This document shows positions 35,639-44,974 of a stretch of DNA of 64,000 nt, piece by piece. This DNA is from AP-15 sp963772965 (lineage in GTDB: Bacteria > Pseudomonadota > Alphaproteobacteria > ATCC43930 > CGMCC-115725). The position numbers and the translations under genes are program-made. The notes below the pieces were generated by a model. That model was given only the letters and a program-made list of their open reading frames with translations, was not told where the DNA came from and did not search any database. The stretch is from contig CAVYZU010000005.1 in assembly GCA_963772965.1 (NCBI GenBank), positions 62,001 through 126,000 of the forward strand, read 5' to 3'. Numbering within the stretch: the first letter of the stretch is position 1; each line of letters begins with the position of its first letter.

Positions 35639-36748
35639 TCAGTTCGCCGCCGGCGGCACGCAGCGGGCAATGGCCCAGACAAAGCCGGCCAACTCGCGCG
35701 CGATCGCGGCGGTGACGAGATTGGCGGGCTTGCCGCTGCGGGTGAGCTTGCGATAGCGGGTGCACAGCCGGAGCTGCGCCTTCCAGGCGATCTCGCGGAT
35801 CGCTTTCGGCTGCTCTTCTTGGCGCAGCCGCAACTCGCGGCTGACCCGCGCCGGGAAGCGGTAGCACCACGCCGCCTCGATCAACAGCCGACGGGCGGCG
35901 CTGTTGCCGGCCTTCGTGAGGCCGCCGCGCCTGACGCTGGCGCCGCTCGAATGCTCGGTCGGCACCAGCCCGAGATAAGCCATCAGCTGGCGCGGATTGG
36001 CAAAGCGCGAGAGGTCGCCGAGTTCGGCAGTCAGCGTTGCCGCGTTGACCAGGGCCATACCGCGCATCGTCTGCAGCGCCGCCACCACCGGGGCCAATGT
36101 CCAGTCCGGCAGCATTGCTTCGATCTGCGCCGTCAGCCGGTCACGCCGCGCCGCGGCGGCTTCGACTGCCTGGATGTAATCTTCGAGCACGAGGTGATGC
36201 GCCGTCTGCGCGAACTTGAGACCGGCCAACCACCGGCGATGCAGCTTGGTCCAGGCCGCCCGCCCGTAATGGCAGCCGTGGCGCAACAGAAAGCCCGAGA
36301 GCTGCTGGCGGGCGCGGCGCAGCGCATGCACCGCGTCCAGACGCGCCCGCACCAGGTCACGCATCGCCTCGTGGCCCGGGTCCGGAACCCATACCGCGGT
36401 CAGTTCACCCGCCCGATGCAGCCGCGCCAGGCTAGCGGCGTCGCGCCGATCGGTCTTGACCCGGTCGCCCGCACGCTTGGGGATCAGCGACGGGGCCACC
36501 ACGATGCAGTCGTGCCCGCCCGCCGACAAGTGACGCTGGATGCCGTACCCGCACGGCCCGGCCTCGTAGCAAAACTGCAGCCTTACCGCTTCGCCGCCAA
36601 GCTTGCGCGCCAGGCGATCCAGGGCCGCCGCCGTGTTGGCGATCCGGCCATATTCCCTGACCTCATCGCGCAGCCCGCCATCGGCGAGCGCGACAACGAT
36701 GCCGTCCTTGTGAACATCAAGTCCAACGTAGGTGATACGATCCCCCAT
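35639..36748 (-). CDS. IS110-family transposase, second type
   Basis: This 369-residue DEDD transposase has an N-terminal RuvC-like domain with ITYVGLDVHKDGIVVAL, CYEAGPCGYGIQRHL and VKTDRRDAASLARLH. The C-terminal transposase_20 domain has LQTMRGMALVNAATLTAEL and LMAYLGLVPTEHSSG. It differs clearly from the IS110 protein at 226-1251, so this is a separate element. The ATG at 36748 is preceded by AGGAG. It appears intact. Ends not determined. Confidence 0.92.
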   Translation of the reverse strand: MGDRITYVGLDVHKDGIVVALADGGLRDEVREYGRIANTAAALDRLARKLGGEAVRLQFCYEAGPCGYGIQRHLSAGGHDCIVVAPSLIPKRAGDRVKTDRRDAASLARLHRAGELTAVWVPDPGHEAMRDLVRARLDAVHALRRARQQLSGFLLRHGCHYGRAAWTKLHRRWLAGLKFAQTAHHLVLEDYIQAVEAAAARRDRLTAQIEAMLPDWTLAPVVAALQTMRGMALVNAATLTAELGDLSRFANPRQLMAYLGLVPTEHSSGASVRRGGLTKAGNSAARRLLIEAAWCYRFPARVSRELRLRQEEQPKAIREIAWKAQLRLCTRYRKLTRSGKPANLVTAAIARELAGFVWAIARCVPPAAN

Positions 36749-37073
36749 GACCCGTCTCCTATGCATGAGGCTCGGCACCGGCCAGCCCGGCGCAACCCTC
36801 GTTACCTGCATACTGTGAGACGGGTCGCCCCGTCCTCAGGCGGACATGTGGTCTAGGTCAGCTTACTGAACCCGCAGCCGACGCTCAGCCTGCCGCAGGG
36901 ATTGGTACTTATGCCCCCCTAACCGACCTTGCGCATGGTATGGGTGCATTATCAGAAACGCGCTCGCAACCGGGTCGAGATCGTACGCTGGCTCAGCCAC
37001 GACGGGAGGAACAATATAGGAACCTCTAGCTCGTCTGCAGCTCTCGAGAAAGCCCAACGAAGCTCGATAAACG
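36749..37073. other. Non-coding region upstream of the DUF763 gene
   Basis: It contains the 5' flank of the IS110 transposase and the leader of the DUF763 gene. I see no gene, and no strong ribosome site in front of the ATG at 37074. Confidence 0.4.
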
Positions 37074-38342
37074 ATGGCTCGCAAAGCCGGAACCGCCGAC
37101 CTTCCGCTACACGGCGGACATGTACCGAAATGGCTCGCAGATCGGATGACCCGACTGGGTACGATGATCAGCGAGGCAATCGTGCATCACTACGGGCGGG
37201 ACGAGCTGTTGCGGCGCCTCGCTCATCCGTTCTGGTTCCAATCGTTCGGCGCCGTAATGGGAATGGATTGGCACTCCTCGGGCATCACGACCAGCGTTAT
37301 CGGCGCGCTGAAGCGCGGTCTCACGCCGCTCGGGGGCGAGTTGGGGATCCATGTCTGCGGCGGCCGCGGCAGGCATTCGCGGCAGACGCCGTGCGAGCTG
37401 GTCGCCATCGGTGATCGGGTCGGGTTTGACGGCGTTGGGCTGGCCAGAGCCAGCCGGCTCGTTGCCAAGGTCGACAGCGCCGCTGTGCAGGACGGCTTCG
37501 ATCTTTACCTGCACGGGTTTATCGTGACGGATGACGGCCGATGGGTCGTCGTACAGCAGGGAATGAACGGCGAGCGTCGGCAAGCGCGCCGGTACCATTG
37601 GCTGTCGGAAGGCGTAAAGAGTTTTGTCGAAGAGCCACACGCCGCGATCGACGGCCCTGGCCAGGGCGAGATCATCAACCTGACGGACCGGCGGGCCGCG
37701 GTCTCCCGCCAAACCCAGCTCGATCTGTTGCAATCGCTTGGTCCAGACGGGATCGCTCGCAATTTGCGAGAGGTGGAGGCTCCGGCCCGATCGCCACAGC
37801 TGCAACAGAGTCTGCTACCTCATTTGGTGATGCCGGCGCATCACGATGTGCGCCCGAGCGATGTGTTCGAACGACGCTTGCACGCGACGCTGGTGGCGGC
37901 GGCAGACCGGGCCCCGACGGATTTCTCGGAGCTGCTGCTGGTTGGGGGCGTCGGACCTCGGACCGTGCAGTCATTGGCGATGGTGGCCGAAGTGGTGCAC
38001 GGCGCGCCATTTCGATTTGCCGATCCGGCGCGCTTCTCGTTTGCTCACGGCGGCAAGGACCGCCATCCGTTCCCGGTGCCGCTGCGGGTTTACGATGAAA
38101 CCATCCGGGTACTGAAATCGGCAGTGCAGCAAGCAAAACTAGGGCGAGAGGAAGAACTTGGTGCAATCAAGCAACTGGACGACCAGGCGCGACAGCTGGA
38201 GCGCCATGCCTCTGGTCCTTGCGTGGCGGACCTGATCGCACAGGAGGAGCAGCGCTCGGCCTGTTATGACGGGCACAGCGTCTTTGGCTGGGAACGCGAT
38301 CGGGCTCCGGCGAGAATCGGAAACATCGACCGCGGTCGATGA
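37074..38342 (+). CDS. DUF763 domain protein
   Basis: This 422-residue protein has the DUF763 hallmarks: TADLPLHGGHVPKWLADRM at the N-terminus, then FWFQSFGAVMGMDWHSSGIT (about residues 52-71) and ALKRGL. A central part contains LYLHGFIVTDDGRWVVVQQG and RYHWLS. The C-terminus has VGPRTVQSLAMVAEVVHG, a helix-hairpin-helix-like motif, and FSFAHGGKDRHPFPVP. The family's function is not established; the hairpin motif suggests nucleic-acid contact. Its stop overlaps the ATG of the next gene (ATGA at 38339), so the two are translationally coupled. Confidence 0.85.
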   Translation: MARKAGTADLPLHGGHVPKWLADRMTRLGTMISEAIVHHYGRDELLRRLAHPFWFQSFGAVMGMDWHSSGITTSVIGALKRGLTPLGGELGIHVCGGRGRHSRQTPCELVAIGDRVGFDGVGLARASRLVAKVDSAAVQDGFDLYLHGFIVTDDGRWVVVQQGMNGERRQARRYHWLSEGVKSFVEEPHAAIDGPGQGEIINLTDRRAAVSRQTQLDLLQSLGPDGIARNLREVEAPARSPQLQQSLLPHLVMPAHHDVRPSDVFERRLHATLVAAADRAPTDFSELLLVGGVGPRTVQSLAMVAEVVHGAPFRFADPARFSFAHGGKDRHPFPVPLRVYDETIRVLKSAVQQAKLGREEELGAIKQLDDQARQLERHASGPCVADLIAQEEQRSACYDGHSVFGWERDRAPARIGNIDRGR

Positions 38343-40828
38343 GCCGCACCCCGAGATCGTACAATGCGGAACAGATCCGCCGCCTCGGCGAAGCGACGAT
38401 CGCGTATTACGATCGGTTTGCGCGGGCTTTCTGGGATGGTACGCAACACCACGATGTCAGCCAAAACTACCTGGCATTCCTCAATGTGCTAGAGGGCGAG
38501 CCGCCTTATTCGATTCTTGATCTCGGTTGCGGACCCGGTCGCGATCTCAGTCACTTTAGATCCTTGGGGCATGAAGCCGTCGGGCTCGATGGGTCGCAGC
38601 AGTTCGTTGCCATGGCGCGCGCGCATTCAGGATGCGAGATCCTGCACCAGGATTTGCTATCTATGCGATTGCCGGAGAGCCGCTTTGATGGGATTTTTGC
38701 CAACGCCTCGCTATTCCATGCCCCGAGCCAGGAATTGCCGAGGGTTCTGCTGGAACTGTTCAGAACGTTGAAGCCGCGCGGTATTCTGTTCTCGTCAAAC
38801 CCGCGAGGAAACAACGAGGAGGGCTTCAGCGACGGTCGCTACGCCTGCTTCTTCGACCTCGACACCTGGTGCGATTACGTGACTTCGGCCGGCTTCGTCG
38901 AGCTGGACCATTACTATCGCCCGCCTGGCCTACCGCGAGACAGGCAACCCTGGCTCGCGACCGTTTGGCGCAAGACATACGCGACTGGCGGCGACATGCA
39001 GCTCCCGTTGCTCGCGCTGCAGGACATCAGCCTGACTTTTGGAGTGGTGCCGCTGCTGTCCGGCGCGGCTCTGACCGTGACGGCCGGCGACAGGATCTGC
39101 CTAGTCGGCCGTAACGGTTCCGGAAAATCAACTTTGCTACGCATCGCTGCCGGACTGGTAGATCCCGATGCCGGAGAACGCTTCGCCCAGCCTGGTGCAA
39201 CCATTCAATACCTGTCGCAGGAACCCGATTTGTACGGCTTCAGCGCGGTGCTCGATTATGTCGAGGCGGGGTTTGACGCCGCGGCGACCGACGGTCGCCA
39301 CCGGGCGCTGTATCTGCTCAAGGAACTCGGCCTCTCAGGCGACGAGGACCCTTCATCCTTGTCCGGCGGCGAGGCGCGCCGTGCCGCGCTGGCGCGTGCA
39401 ATGGCGCCCTCGCCCGACGTCCTGCTGCTCGACGAGCCGACCAATCATCTCGACCTGCCCGGTATCCAGTGGCTGGAGCGGGAGCTGGCCGGGATGCGAT
39501 CCGGCATCGTGCTGATCAGCCATGACCGCCGGCTGCTCGAGCGGTTCTCGCGAAGCGCGGTATGGCTCGACCGCGGCATCACCCGCATGCTGGACCAGGG
39601 TTTCGCGACATTCGAGGCGTGGCGCGACGCGATACTCGAACAGGAAACCAGCGAACAGCACAAGCTCGGCCGCAAGATCGCGATGGAGGAGGACTGGCTG
39701 CGTTACGGCGTGACTGCGCGCCGCACGCGCAACCAGCGGCGGCTCGCCGAGTTGCACGCGCTGCGCCGCCGGCGTCGAGAGCACCGCGCCACGACAGGGG
39801 ACGCCCGGCTCGAAGCGGCACAGGCCGATTTGTCCGGCCGCCTCGTCGCAACCGCGGAGGGCATCTCCAAAGCTTATGGCGATCAGCCGATCGTGCGGAA
39901 ATTTTCGGTGCGGATCATGCGAGGCGACCGGGTCGGTATTGTCGGCCCGAACGGCGCCGGCAAAACCACCTTGCTCAGCCTGCTGACTGGGGTACTCGCC
40001 CCTGATGCCGGCGTGGTCCGGCTAGGCACCAACCTGGCAAAAGTCGTACTCGACCAGCGGCGGGAGAGCCTCGACCCGCAACAGACCTTGGCCGACGCCT
40101 TGACCGGGAGCGGCGACACGGTAACGGTAGGCGGCCAAAGCCGGCATGTGATCGGCTATATGAAGGACTTCCTGTTTCGCCCCGAGCAAGCACGCACTCC
40201 GGTCGGCGTTCTGTCCGGCGGCGAGCGGGCCAGGCTCACACTGGCACGCGCCTTCGCTCGACCGTCGAACTTGCTGGTGCTCGACGAGCCGACCAACGAC
40301 CTTGATCTCGAGACGCTCGACCTGTTGCAGGAGAAACTGGGCGAGTATGCCGGGACGGTTCTGCTGGTCAGCCACGACCGCGACTTCCTCGATCGCGTCG
40401 TGACATCGGTTATTGCTCGCGAACACAACGGCCGCTGGATCGAGTACGCCGGCGGCTACACCGACATGCTCGCGCAGCGAGCAGAGGCACGGCCCGGCTC
40501 GCTGTCGGCCAAGGCTCGGGCCGCCAAGCAATCTGCACCGGACACCCAACGTAAACGTTCGACGTCCCGCAGTTTGCCGCGGATGAACTTCAATGATCAA
40601 CGGACGCTGGAAACGCTGCCGGACCAGATCGCAGCGTTCCAGACGCAGATTGCGGGACTGAATGTGGTCCTGGCCGACCCGGATTTGTACGCACGCGATG
40701 CGGCGCAGTTCCGCGCTGCAATGGAGGCCCTCGCCATCGCGCGCGAAGAACTGGCGGCAGCCGAGGAGCGGTGGCTGAGACTAGAGATGCTCCGCGAGGA
40801 GATCGAAGCAGCCGAACCACGGTCCTGA
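38339..40828 (+). CDS. Fusion of a class I methyltransferase with an ABC-F type ATPase
   Basis: Residues 1-215 are a SAM-dependent methyltransferase with motif I ILDLGCGPGRDLSHF (about 59-73) and FDGIFANASLFHAP. From residue about 222 an ABC-F protein follows with no transmembrane segments. ABC1 has Walker A GRNGSGKST (about 257), signature LSGGEARR (341) and LLLDEPTNHLDL (361). ABC2 has GPNGAGKTT (536), LSGGERAR (625) and LVLDEPTNDLDL (646). The C-terminus is a helical Uup-like tail. ABC-F proteins act on the ribosome. An internal ATG at 38995 (residue 219) sits where a free ABC-F protein would start. Either the fusion is genuine or a stop codon was lost between two adjacent genes. Both halves look intact. 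Confidence 0.85.
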   Translation: MSRTPRSYNAEQIRRLGEATIAYYDRFARAFWDGTQHHDVSQNYLAFLNVLEGEPPYSILDLGCGPGRDLSHFRSLGHEAVGLDGSQQFVAMARAHSGCEILHQDLLSMRLPESRFDGIFANASLFHAPSQELPRVLLELFRTLKPRGILFSSNPRGNNEEGFSDGRYACFFDLDTWCDYVTSAGFVELDHYYRPPGLPRDRQPWLATVWRKTYATGGDMQLPLLALQDISLTFGVVPLLSGAALTVTAGDRICLVGRNGSGKSTLLRIAAGLVDPDAGERFAQPGATIQYLSQEPDLYGFSAVLDYVEAGFDAAATDGRHRALYLLKELGLSGDEDPSSLSGGEARRAALARAMAPSPDVLLLDEPTNHLDLPGIQWLERELAGMRSGIVLISHDRRLLERFSRSAVWLDRGITRMLDQGFATFEAWRDAILEQETSEQHKLGRKIAMEEDWLRYGVTARRTRNQRRLAELHALRRRRREHRATTGDARLEAAQADLSGRLVATAEGISKAYGDQPIVRKFSVRIMRGDRVGIVGPNGAGKTTLLSLLTGVLAPDAGVVRLGTNLAKVVLDQRRESLDPQQTLADALTGSGDTVTVGGQSRHVIGYMKDFLFRPEQARTPVGVLSGGERARLTLARAFARPSNLLVLDEPTNDLDLETLDLLQEKLGEYAGTVLLVSHDRDFLDRVVTSVIAREHNGRWIEYAGGYTDMLAQRAEARPGSLSAKARAAKQSAPDTQRKRSTSRSLPRMNFNDQRTLETLPDQIAAFQTQIAGLNVVLADPDLYARDAAQFRAAMEALAIAREELAAAEERWLRLEMLREEIEAAEPRS

Positions 40829-41041
40829 TCCGACACCGGCTTCGAGCGTCATCATTGCGCGGCCGCACGCCCTAAGCTAGCCCCTGGGAGCCGAAAGCCA
40901 GCATTCACGATCCCGTCTTTTTTGACAGGCCCCACGAGCCGCGCTAGCACCGATCGGTGAACGACGAGGCTCCCCTCACCCCTCCCTGTCTGATCACAGA
41001 GAGCGACCCTACGTCGAACCGGAGAACGCAAGCGCCCGCTG

Positions 41042-41160
41042 TTACCCCATGTTACCGGTTTCGATGATTTCGCAGTGATGGGTCAGGCGGTCCAGCAGCG
41101 GCGTGGTCATTTTGGTCGGGTCGATCAGAGATCGGTCATCCGCGCCGGGCATGGTGACGA
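41042..41160 (-). pseudogene. C-terminal remnant of an IS21-type IstB helper ATPase
   Basis: Only the last about 38 codons remain. They end in LIDPTKMTTPLLDRLTHHCE and IIETGN before a TAA at 41042-41044, matching the typical IstB C-terminus (TxLLDRLTHHC). Nothing upstream continues the frame as IstB. Confidence 0.6.
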
Positions 41161-41213
41161 CCGGCTTACATCAACTCGGCAGCTCGCACGCACTCGACGG
41201 GGGTACAGGTCCG

Positions 41214-42746
41214 TTAATCGTCGGCGGCCGCGGTCAATGGGCGGCGCCGGGCCCCGCGCAGCAGCAGCAGGACGGGGAGCGTCGCCAGTGCTATCAGCAT
41301 CATCAGCCGGAAATTGTCGAGATACGCGACCATCGCAGCCTGCCGGGTCACCTCGGCATTGAGCGCCGCGATGCCGCGTGGCGTCGACAGGCTGTACGGC
41401 GCCGCGAGGTACGGAGCCTGAGCCAACGGGTTGTCCGGCCGCAACCCCTCGACGAGGTACGAATGCGCGATCTGGGTTTTCTCCGCGAGGCTGGCGACAA
41501 GGACGCTGATGCCGATGCTGCCGCCGAGGTTACGCATCAGGCTGCGGATCGCCGTGCCCTGGGTCAAGATGTGGCGCGGCAGCGTCGACAGCGCCAGGAT
41601 GTTGAGCGGCACCTGGGTGCAGCCGAGACCGAACCCTTGCAGCAGCCCGGAAATGACGACCGGCGCCATCCCCATCTGGAGCGAGAACTGGCTCATCTGC
41701 CACATCGACAGCGCGGTCAATAGAAAGCCGAAGCCAATGATCAGCCGGTTGTCGACCCGGATGATCAGCGGCGCGACAACGAACATCGCCGCCATGGCAC
41801 CGAGGCCGCGCGGCATCGTCACAAAGCCGGTCGTCATCGCCGGATAGGCCATCAGGTTTTGCAGCATTGTCGACAACAGTGCGAGCGTCCCGGTCATGAT
41901 CAGCCCGCCGGCAAACATCAGCACCGTACCAGCAGTGAAATTGGAGCTCTTCAACAGGTCGCGGTTGAGGAACGACGGTCCGTCGGTCGTTACCGTGTGC
42001 ACGGTGAACAGGTAGAGGCCGAGCCCCGCGATCGTCGCTTCGATCCAGATCTCGCTCGAATTGAACCAGTCCTTCAACTCGCCGCGGTCGAGCAGCAACT
42101 GCAAGGCGCCGATCCCCAGGCTCAACGCGAGGAATCCGACGACGTCGAACGGCTCGCGATGGATGTTGCGGGTGTGGCGGATGAAGACGAGGACGCCAAG
42201 CGTACACAACAGCCCGATCGGCAGGTTGATGTAGAACACCCAGCGCCAGCTGTATTCCTGGGTCAGCCAGCCGCCAAGTGCCGGCCCCATGATCGGCCCG
42301 CAGATTGTGCCAACACCAAACACCGCCATCGCCTGCCCATGCCGCTCCGGCGGGTTGATCTGCAACAGGGTGGCTTGCGACAGCGGAATGAGGCCAGCTC
42401 CAGCGACCCCTTGCAGGGCGCGAAACGCCACCAGTTCGCCGAGACTGGTGGCGGCGCCGCACAGCGCCGAGGCGATGGTGAAACCGATGATCGAGGCGAG
42501 GAAGATGTATTTGATGCCGAACCGGCCGGCGAGCCAGCCGGTCAGCGGCATCATGATCGCGGAGCAGACGATGTAGGAGGTCAGGGTCCAGGCGACCTGG
42601 TCGAGGGAGGCCGAGAGACTTCCTTGGATGTGCGGCAGGGCGACGTTGAGGATGGTATTGACGAGCCCCTGCATGATGTTCGCCAGCATGATCGAGAGAG
42701 TGATCATGCCGCGGTTCGGTACCGGGGTGAACGCGTCGCCCCTCAT
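41214..42746 (-). CDS. MFS multidrug exporter, DHA2 (EmrB/QacA) family
   Basis: This 510-residue inner-membrane protein has about 14 predicted membrane segments. The MFS motif A region is GWLAGRFGIKYIFLASIIGF, the antiporter motif C region is GVGTICGPIMGPALGGWL, and FYINLPIGLL is a usual EmrB signature. It likely uses the proton gradient to export toxic compounds and commonly works with a membrane-fusion (EmrA-like) protein, which is not present next to it. A TetR regulator lies 0.9 kb away on the same strand, behind a permease remnant. The ATG at 42746 begins MRGDAFTPVP. Confidence 0.9.
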   Translation of the reverse strand: MRGDAFTPVPNRGMITLSIMLANIMQGLVNTILNVALPHIQGSLSASLDQVAWTLTSYIVCSAIMMPLTGWLAGRFGIKYIFLASIIGFTIASALCGAATSLGELVAFRALQGVAGAGLIPLSQATLLQINPPERHGQAMAVFGVGTICGPIMGPALGGWLTQEYSWRWVFYINLPIGLLCTLGVLVFIRHTRNIHREPFDVVGFLALSLGIGALQLLLDRGELKDWFNSSEIWIEATIAGLGLYLFTVHTVTTDGPSFLNRDLLKSSNFTAGTVLMFAGGLIMTGTLALLSTMLQNLMAYPAMTTGFVTMPRGLGAMAAMFVVAPLIIRVDNRLIIGFGFLLTALSMWQMSQFSLQMGMAPVVISGLLQGFGLGCTQVPLNILALSTLPRHILTQGTAIRSLMRNLGGSIGISVLVASLAEKTQIAHSYLVEGLRPDNPLAQAPYLAAPYSLSTPRGIAALNAEVTRQAAMVAYLDNFRLMMLIALATLPVLLLLRGARRRPLTAAADD

Positions 42747-42852
42747 CGATCGCCCTCGAAGCGCAAGCCACTCGCCGGATCGGTGGCTCTCTGTTCTTAA
42801 TTCGCGCTGCGAGTGAGGATGGGCTCATGGCACGACTGAGTCATGTTTTCTT

Positions 42853-42990
42853 GCCGAAAGAGCCCTCGCCACTGAGAAGCCAGGTCTCGAGGACTGCCTC
42901 GCCGAACCGGCGCTCTACAGCTACATCTCTCTGCGCGTCATCTATCAGTTTGAGTCGAAATATGCCCTGATCCTATACGAAATCCTGAAG
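42853..42990 (+). pseudogene. Fragment of a Rep_3-like plasmid replication initiator
   Basis: About 45 codons are readable: LEDCLAEPALYSYISLRVIY then QFESKYALILYEIL. This matches the conserved central helix region of Rep_3/RepB initiators (YxYxxLxxxRxFxSKYALALYE). The frame is then replaced by transporter sequence. The rest of the initiator is absent. The match is short, so the call is tentative. Confidence 0.45.
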
Positions 42991-43580
42991 CGCTCTACGC
43001 CGACAGCGACGCCGCCGAGCCCTATTGGGCCGTCAAAAAATCTCGGTCTTGCTGCCAAAGGCGCTGATCGATCAGGGTGCCGCTGTCACCTTGAGCTTTG
43101 GGCTGAGCTCGTTGGTGTTCCTGGCGAGCATTCCCGGCAAGGGCTTTACCGGATTCCTGATGGAAGGTCATCGGGCGGCGGTGGACGATCACTTATTGCC
43201 TCGCCGGATCGCTTCCTGGTCTTCTGATGATGGCGGTTGCGCATTCCGCAGGTCGTTACGCGACCGTCGTGTTTGTCGCCGGCGCGCTGATCACCGGCTT
43301 CACCGTGCTGTCGACCTTCACGGCCGTGCGGGTATATCTGTCCGAACAGTTCCCGACTGCGCTGCGCGGGCGCGGCCAATATTTTGGCGAGTCGACCGGG
43401 CGGTTGGTCGCTGGCGTGATCGCGCCCTTTATGTTGGAGCCATATACCGGCTCACCGATCATATTCTTTGGCACGCTGGCAGCAGTGGCGTTGATCGGCG
43501 CCTTTGTGCCGGTGCTGTTTGGGAAGGAAACCGTCGGTCAACTGGAAACCGTCAGCGAGCGGGCCCCCGAACTGGCCTAA
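42991..43580 (+). pseudogene. C-terminal remnant of an MFS sugar/metabolite permease
   Basis: The frame reads PKALIDQGAAVTLSFGLSSL then PGKGFTGFLME, shifts at about 43170, and continues as IGRRWTITYCLAGSLPG through STFTAVRVYLSEQFPTALRG to LFGKETVGQLETVSE at 43580. These are the last six membrane segments of an MHS/sugar-porter-like MFS protein. The N-terminal half is missing and the junction with the Rep-like fragment lies near 42990. Confidence 0.75.
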
Positions 43581-43644
43581 CAAGGGTGTTCGGGAGGGTT
43601 GCTTCGCGGATCGTTCCGGCCGCGCCGATGGGTGCCCAACAGCT

Positions 43645-44316
43645 TCAGCAATCGGTCGACGTCACATCCGCTATACCATTATCGGCTCCGAGCTCTGATA
43701 TATCGAAGCCGGCTTGGCAAAGGAGCTTGACCATATGGTCGCGGAATTCGCCGACTGAGTTCTCTCCTGGAGAGAACATTAGTAGGCGGTGCATTAACGC
43801 GCCGATCAGCATATCGGCGAGCGTTTCGAGATCGATATTTTTTGCCAGCAAGCCGGCAGTCTGCGCCCGCTCCAAGGCCCGGACAAATGCCAGTCGACGC
43901 GGCAGATAATAGGTCTCTCGGTAGACTTGCATCAATTTCGGGTAGTCGGGCGCCGAGCCAATCAGTCGCGCCATCAGTTTGCGAATTTCAGGCCTGGCGA
44001 TAACTTCACAGGCCGCGACCAGGAGATAGACGAAATCGCGCGGCGAGGTGCGCTCCAGCAGGTCGATCGTGTAGCCGGTCGCATTCCGAGCGACTTCAAT
44101 CGCCTGCACGATCAGAGCCTCCCGGGTGGTCCAGCGTCGGTAGATGCTGGTTTTCGCCACGCCCGCATGCTTGGCGATCTTCTCGATACTCGCTCCGGCG
44201 ATCCCATGTTCAATGAAGAGCTCCAGGGCGGCGCGCAGGATCGCCTGATCGACCGATGGGTCCCGCGGTCGGCCCTGGGTGCTATTGGGGTCGCCTGTTT
44301 TAATCGAGGTGCCCAC
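43645..44316 (-). CDS. TetR/AcrR family transcriptional regulator
   Basis: This 223-residue regulator has an N-terminal HTH (about residues 25-65; ILRAALELFIEHGIAGASIE, KIAKHAGVAKTSIYRRW) typical of TetR. The C-terminal ligand-binding domain is helical (LVAACEVIARPEIRKLMARL). It starts with GTG at 44316. It is convergent with the MFS remnant and may once have controlled that permease or the EmrB-type exporter at 41214-42746. I found no clear palindromic operator in the 115 bp upstream. Confidence 0.88.
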   Translation of the reverse strand: MGTSIKTGDPNSTQGRPRDPSVDQAILRAALELFIEHGIAGASIEKIAKHAGVAKTSIYRRWTTREALIVQAIEVARNATGYTIDLLERTSPRDFVYLLVAACEVIARPEIRKLMARLIGSAPDYPKLMQVYRETYYLPRRLAFVRALERAQTAGLLAKNIDLETLADMLIGALMHRLLMFSPGENSVGEFRDHMVKLLCQAGFDISELGADNGIADVTSTDC

Positions 44317-44431
44317 TCCAGTTCATTCTATGCGCTACGCCATAATCCGTCGACGCGATCCTGGCCATGCGCGAAAGCCTCCTTGTGCCATTTGAATACG
44401 TTTGAGCAATCCAGGACGCGGCCCGCTCCGA

Positions 44432-44719
44432 TCAGCGCCCATAATAATATCCCTGCGCGGAATAGCCCGGCGGCGGGGCATAGTAGGTCGGCGGTGGGGG
44501 ATAGGGACGCGGTGGGGGATAGTAATAGGCTGGCGGCGCCGCAATTGCGGCAAACGGGGCGGTAGCGATCGCGACGGCGGTGCCGACGACTGCTGCTGCG
44601 GCCGCAAACGGCCAGAAGAACGGGCCACCGTGATAGCCATGCGCCGAGGCCGACGACAGCGGCACTGCCAGCACCGTCGTCATCGCCAGAGCCATCGCCG
44701 CTGCACGAGGGTTGATCAC
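44432..44719 (-). CDS. Small exported Pro/Tyr-rich protein
   Basis: This 95-residue protein has a signal peptide or N-terminal anchor (MALAMTTVLAVPLSSASA), a Gly/Ala-rich hydrophobic segment (WPFAAAAAVVGTAVAIATAP) and a tail of PPP, YYY and PP repeats ending YSAQGYYYGR. I chose the GTG at 44719 because GAGGAGG lies about 8 nt upstream; the open frame extends 9 codons further. Proteins of this shape are common in Rhizobiales and of unknown function; location is inner membrane or periplasm. Confidence 0.7.
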   Translation of the reverse strand: MINPRAAAMALAMTTVLAVPLSSASAHGYHGGPFFWPFAAAAAVVGTAVAIATAPFAAIAAPPAYYYPPPRPYPPPPTYYAPPPGYSAQGYYYGR

Positions 44720-44974
44720 TGTTGGGTCCTCCTCGAAAGCCGTCACGCGCCCCTGGGATAATCTCGCGATCGTTTAGATACGCGACGGTATCGGTTCGAT
44801 ATAGGCTCAGTGCAACCGCTTCATCCCCGCGCTTGCCGGTCAGCGCGTGATTTCGCCGAGATGAGTGACCAACCCGAGGGTGTTTGGCCTCGCGCGGTCG
44901 GGCTTTTCAACAACGGGGCGGGTGCTCGACATTGCTGCCGACCGGCTCGGGACGCCGCCGTTGGCGCCCTGAGA

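Noticed and set aside
35459..36856. 465-codon plus-strand frame opposite the second IS110 transposase
   Set aside because: It is a shadow of the minus-strand transposase, which has all family motifs and a ribosome site.
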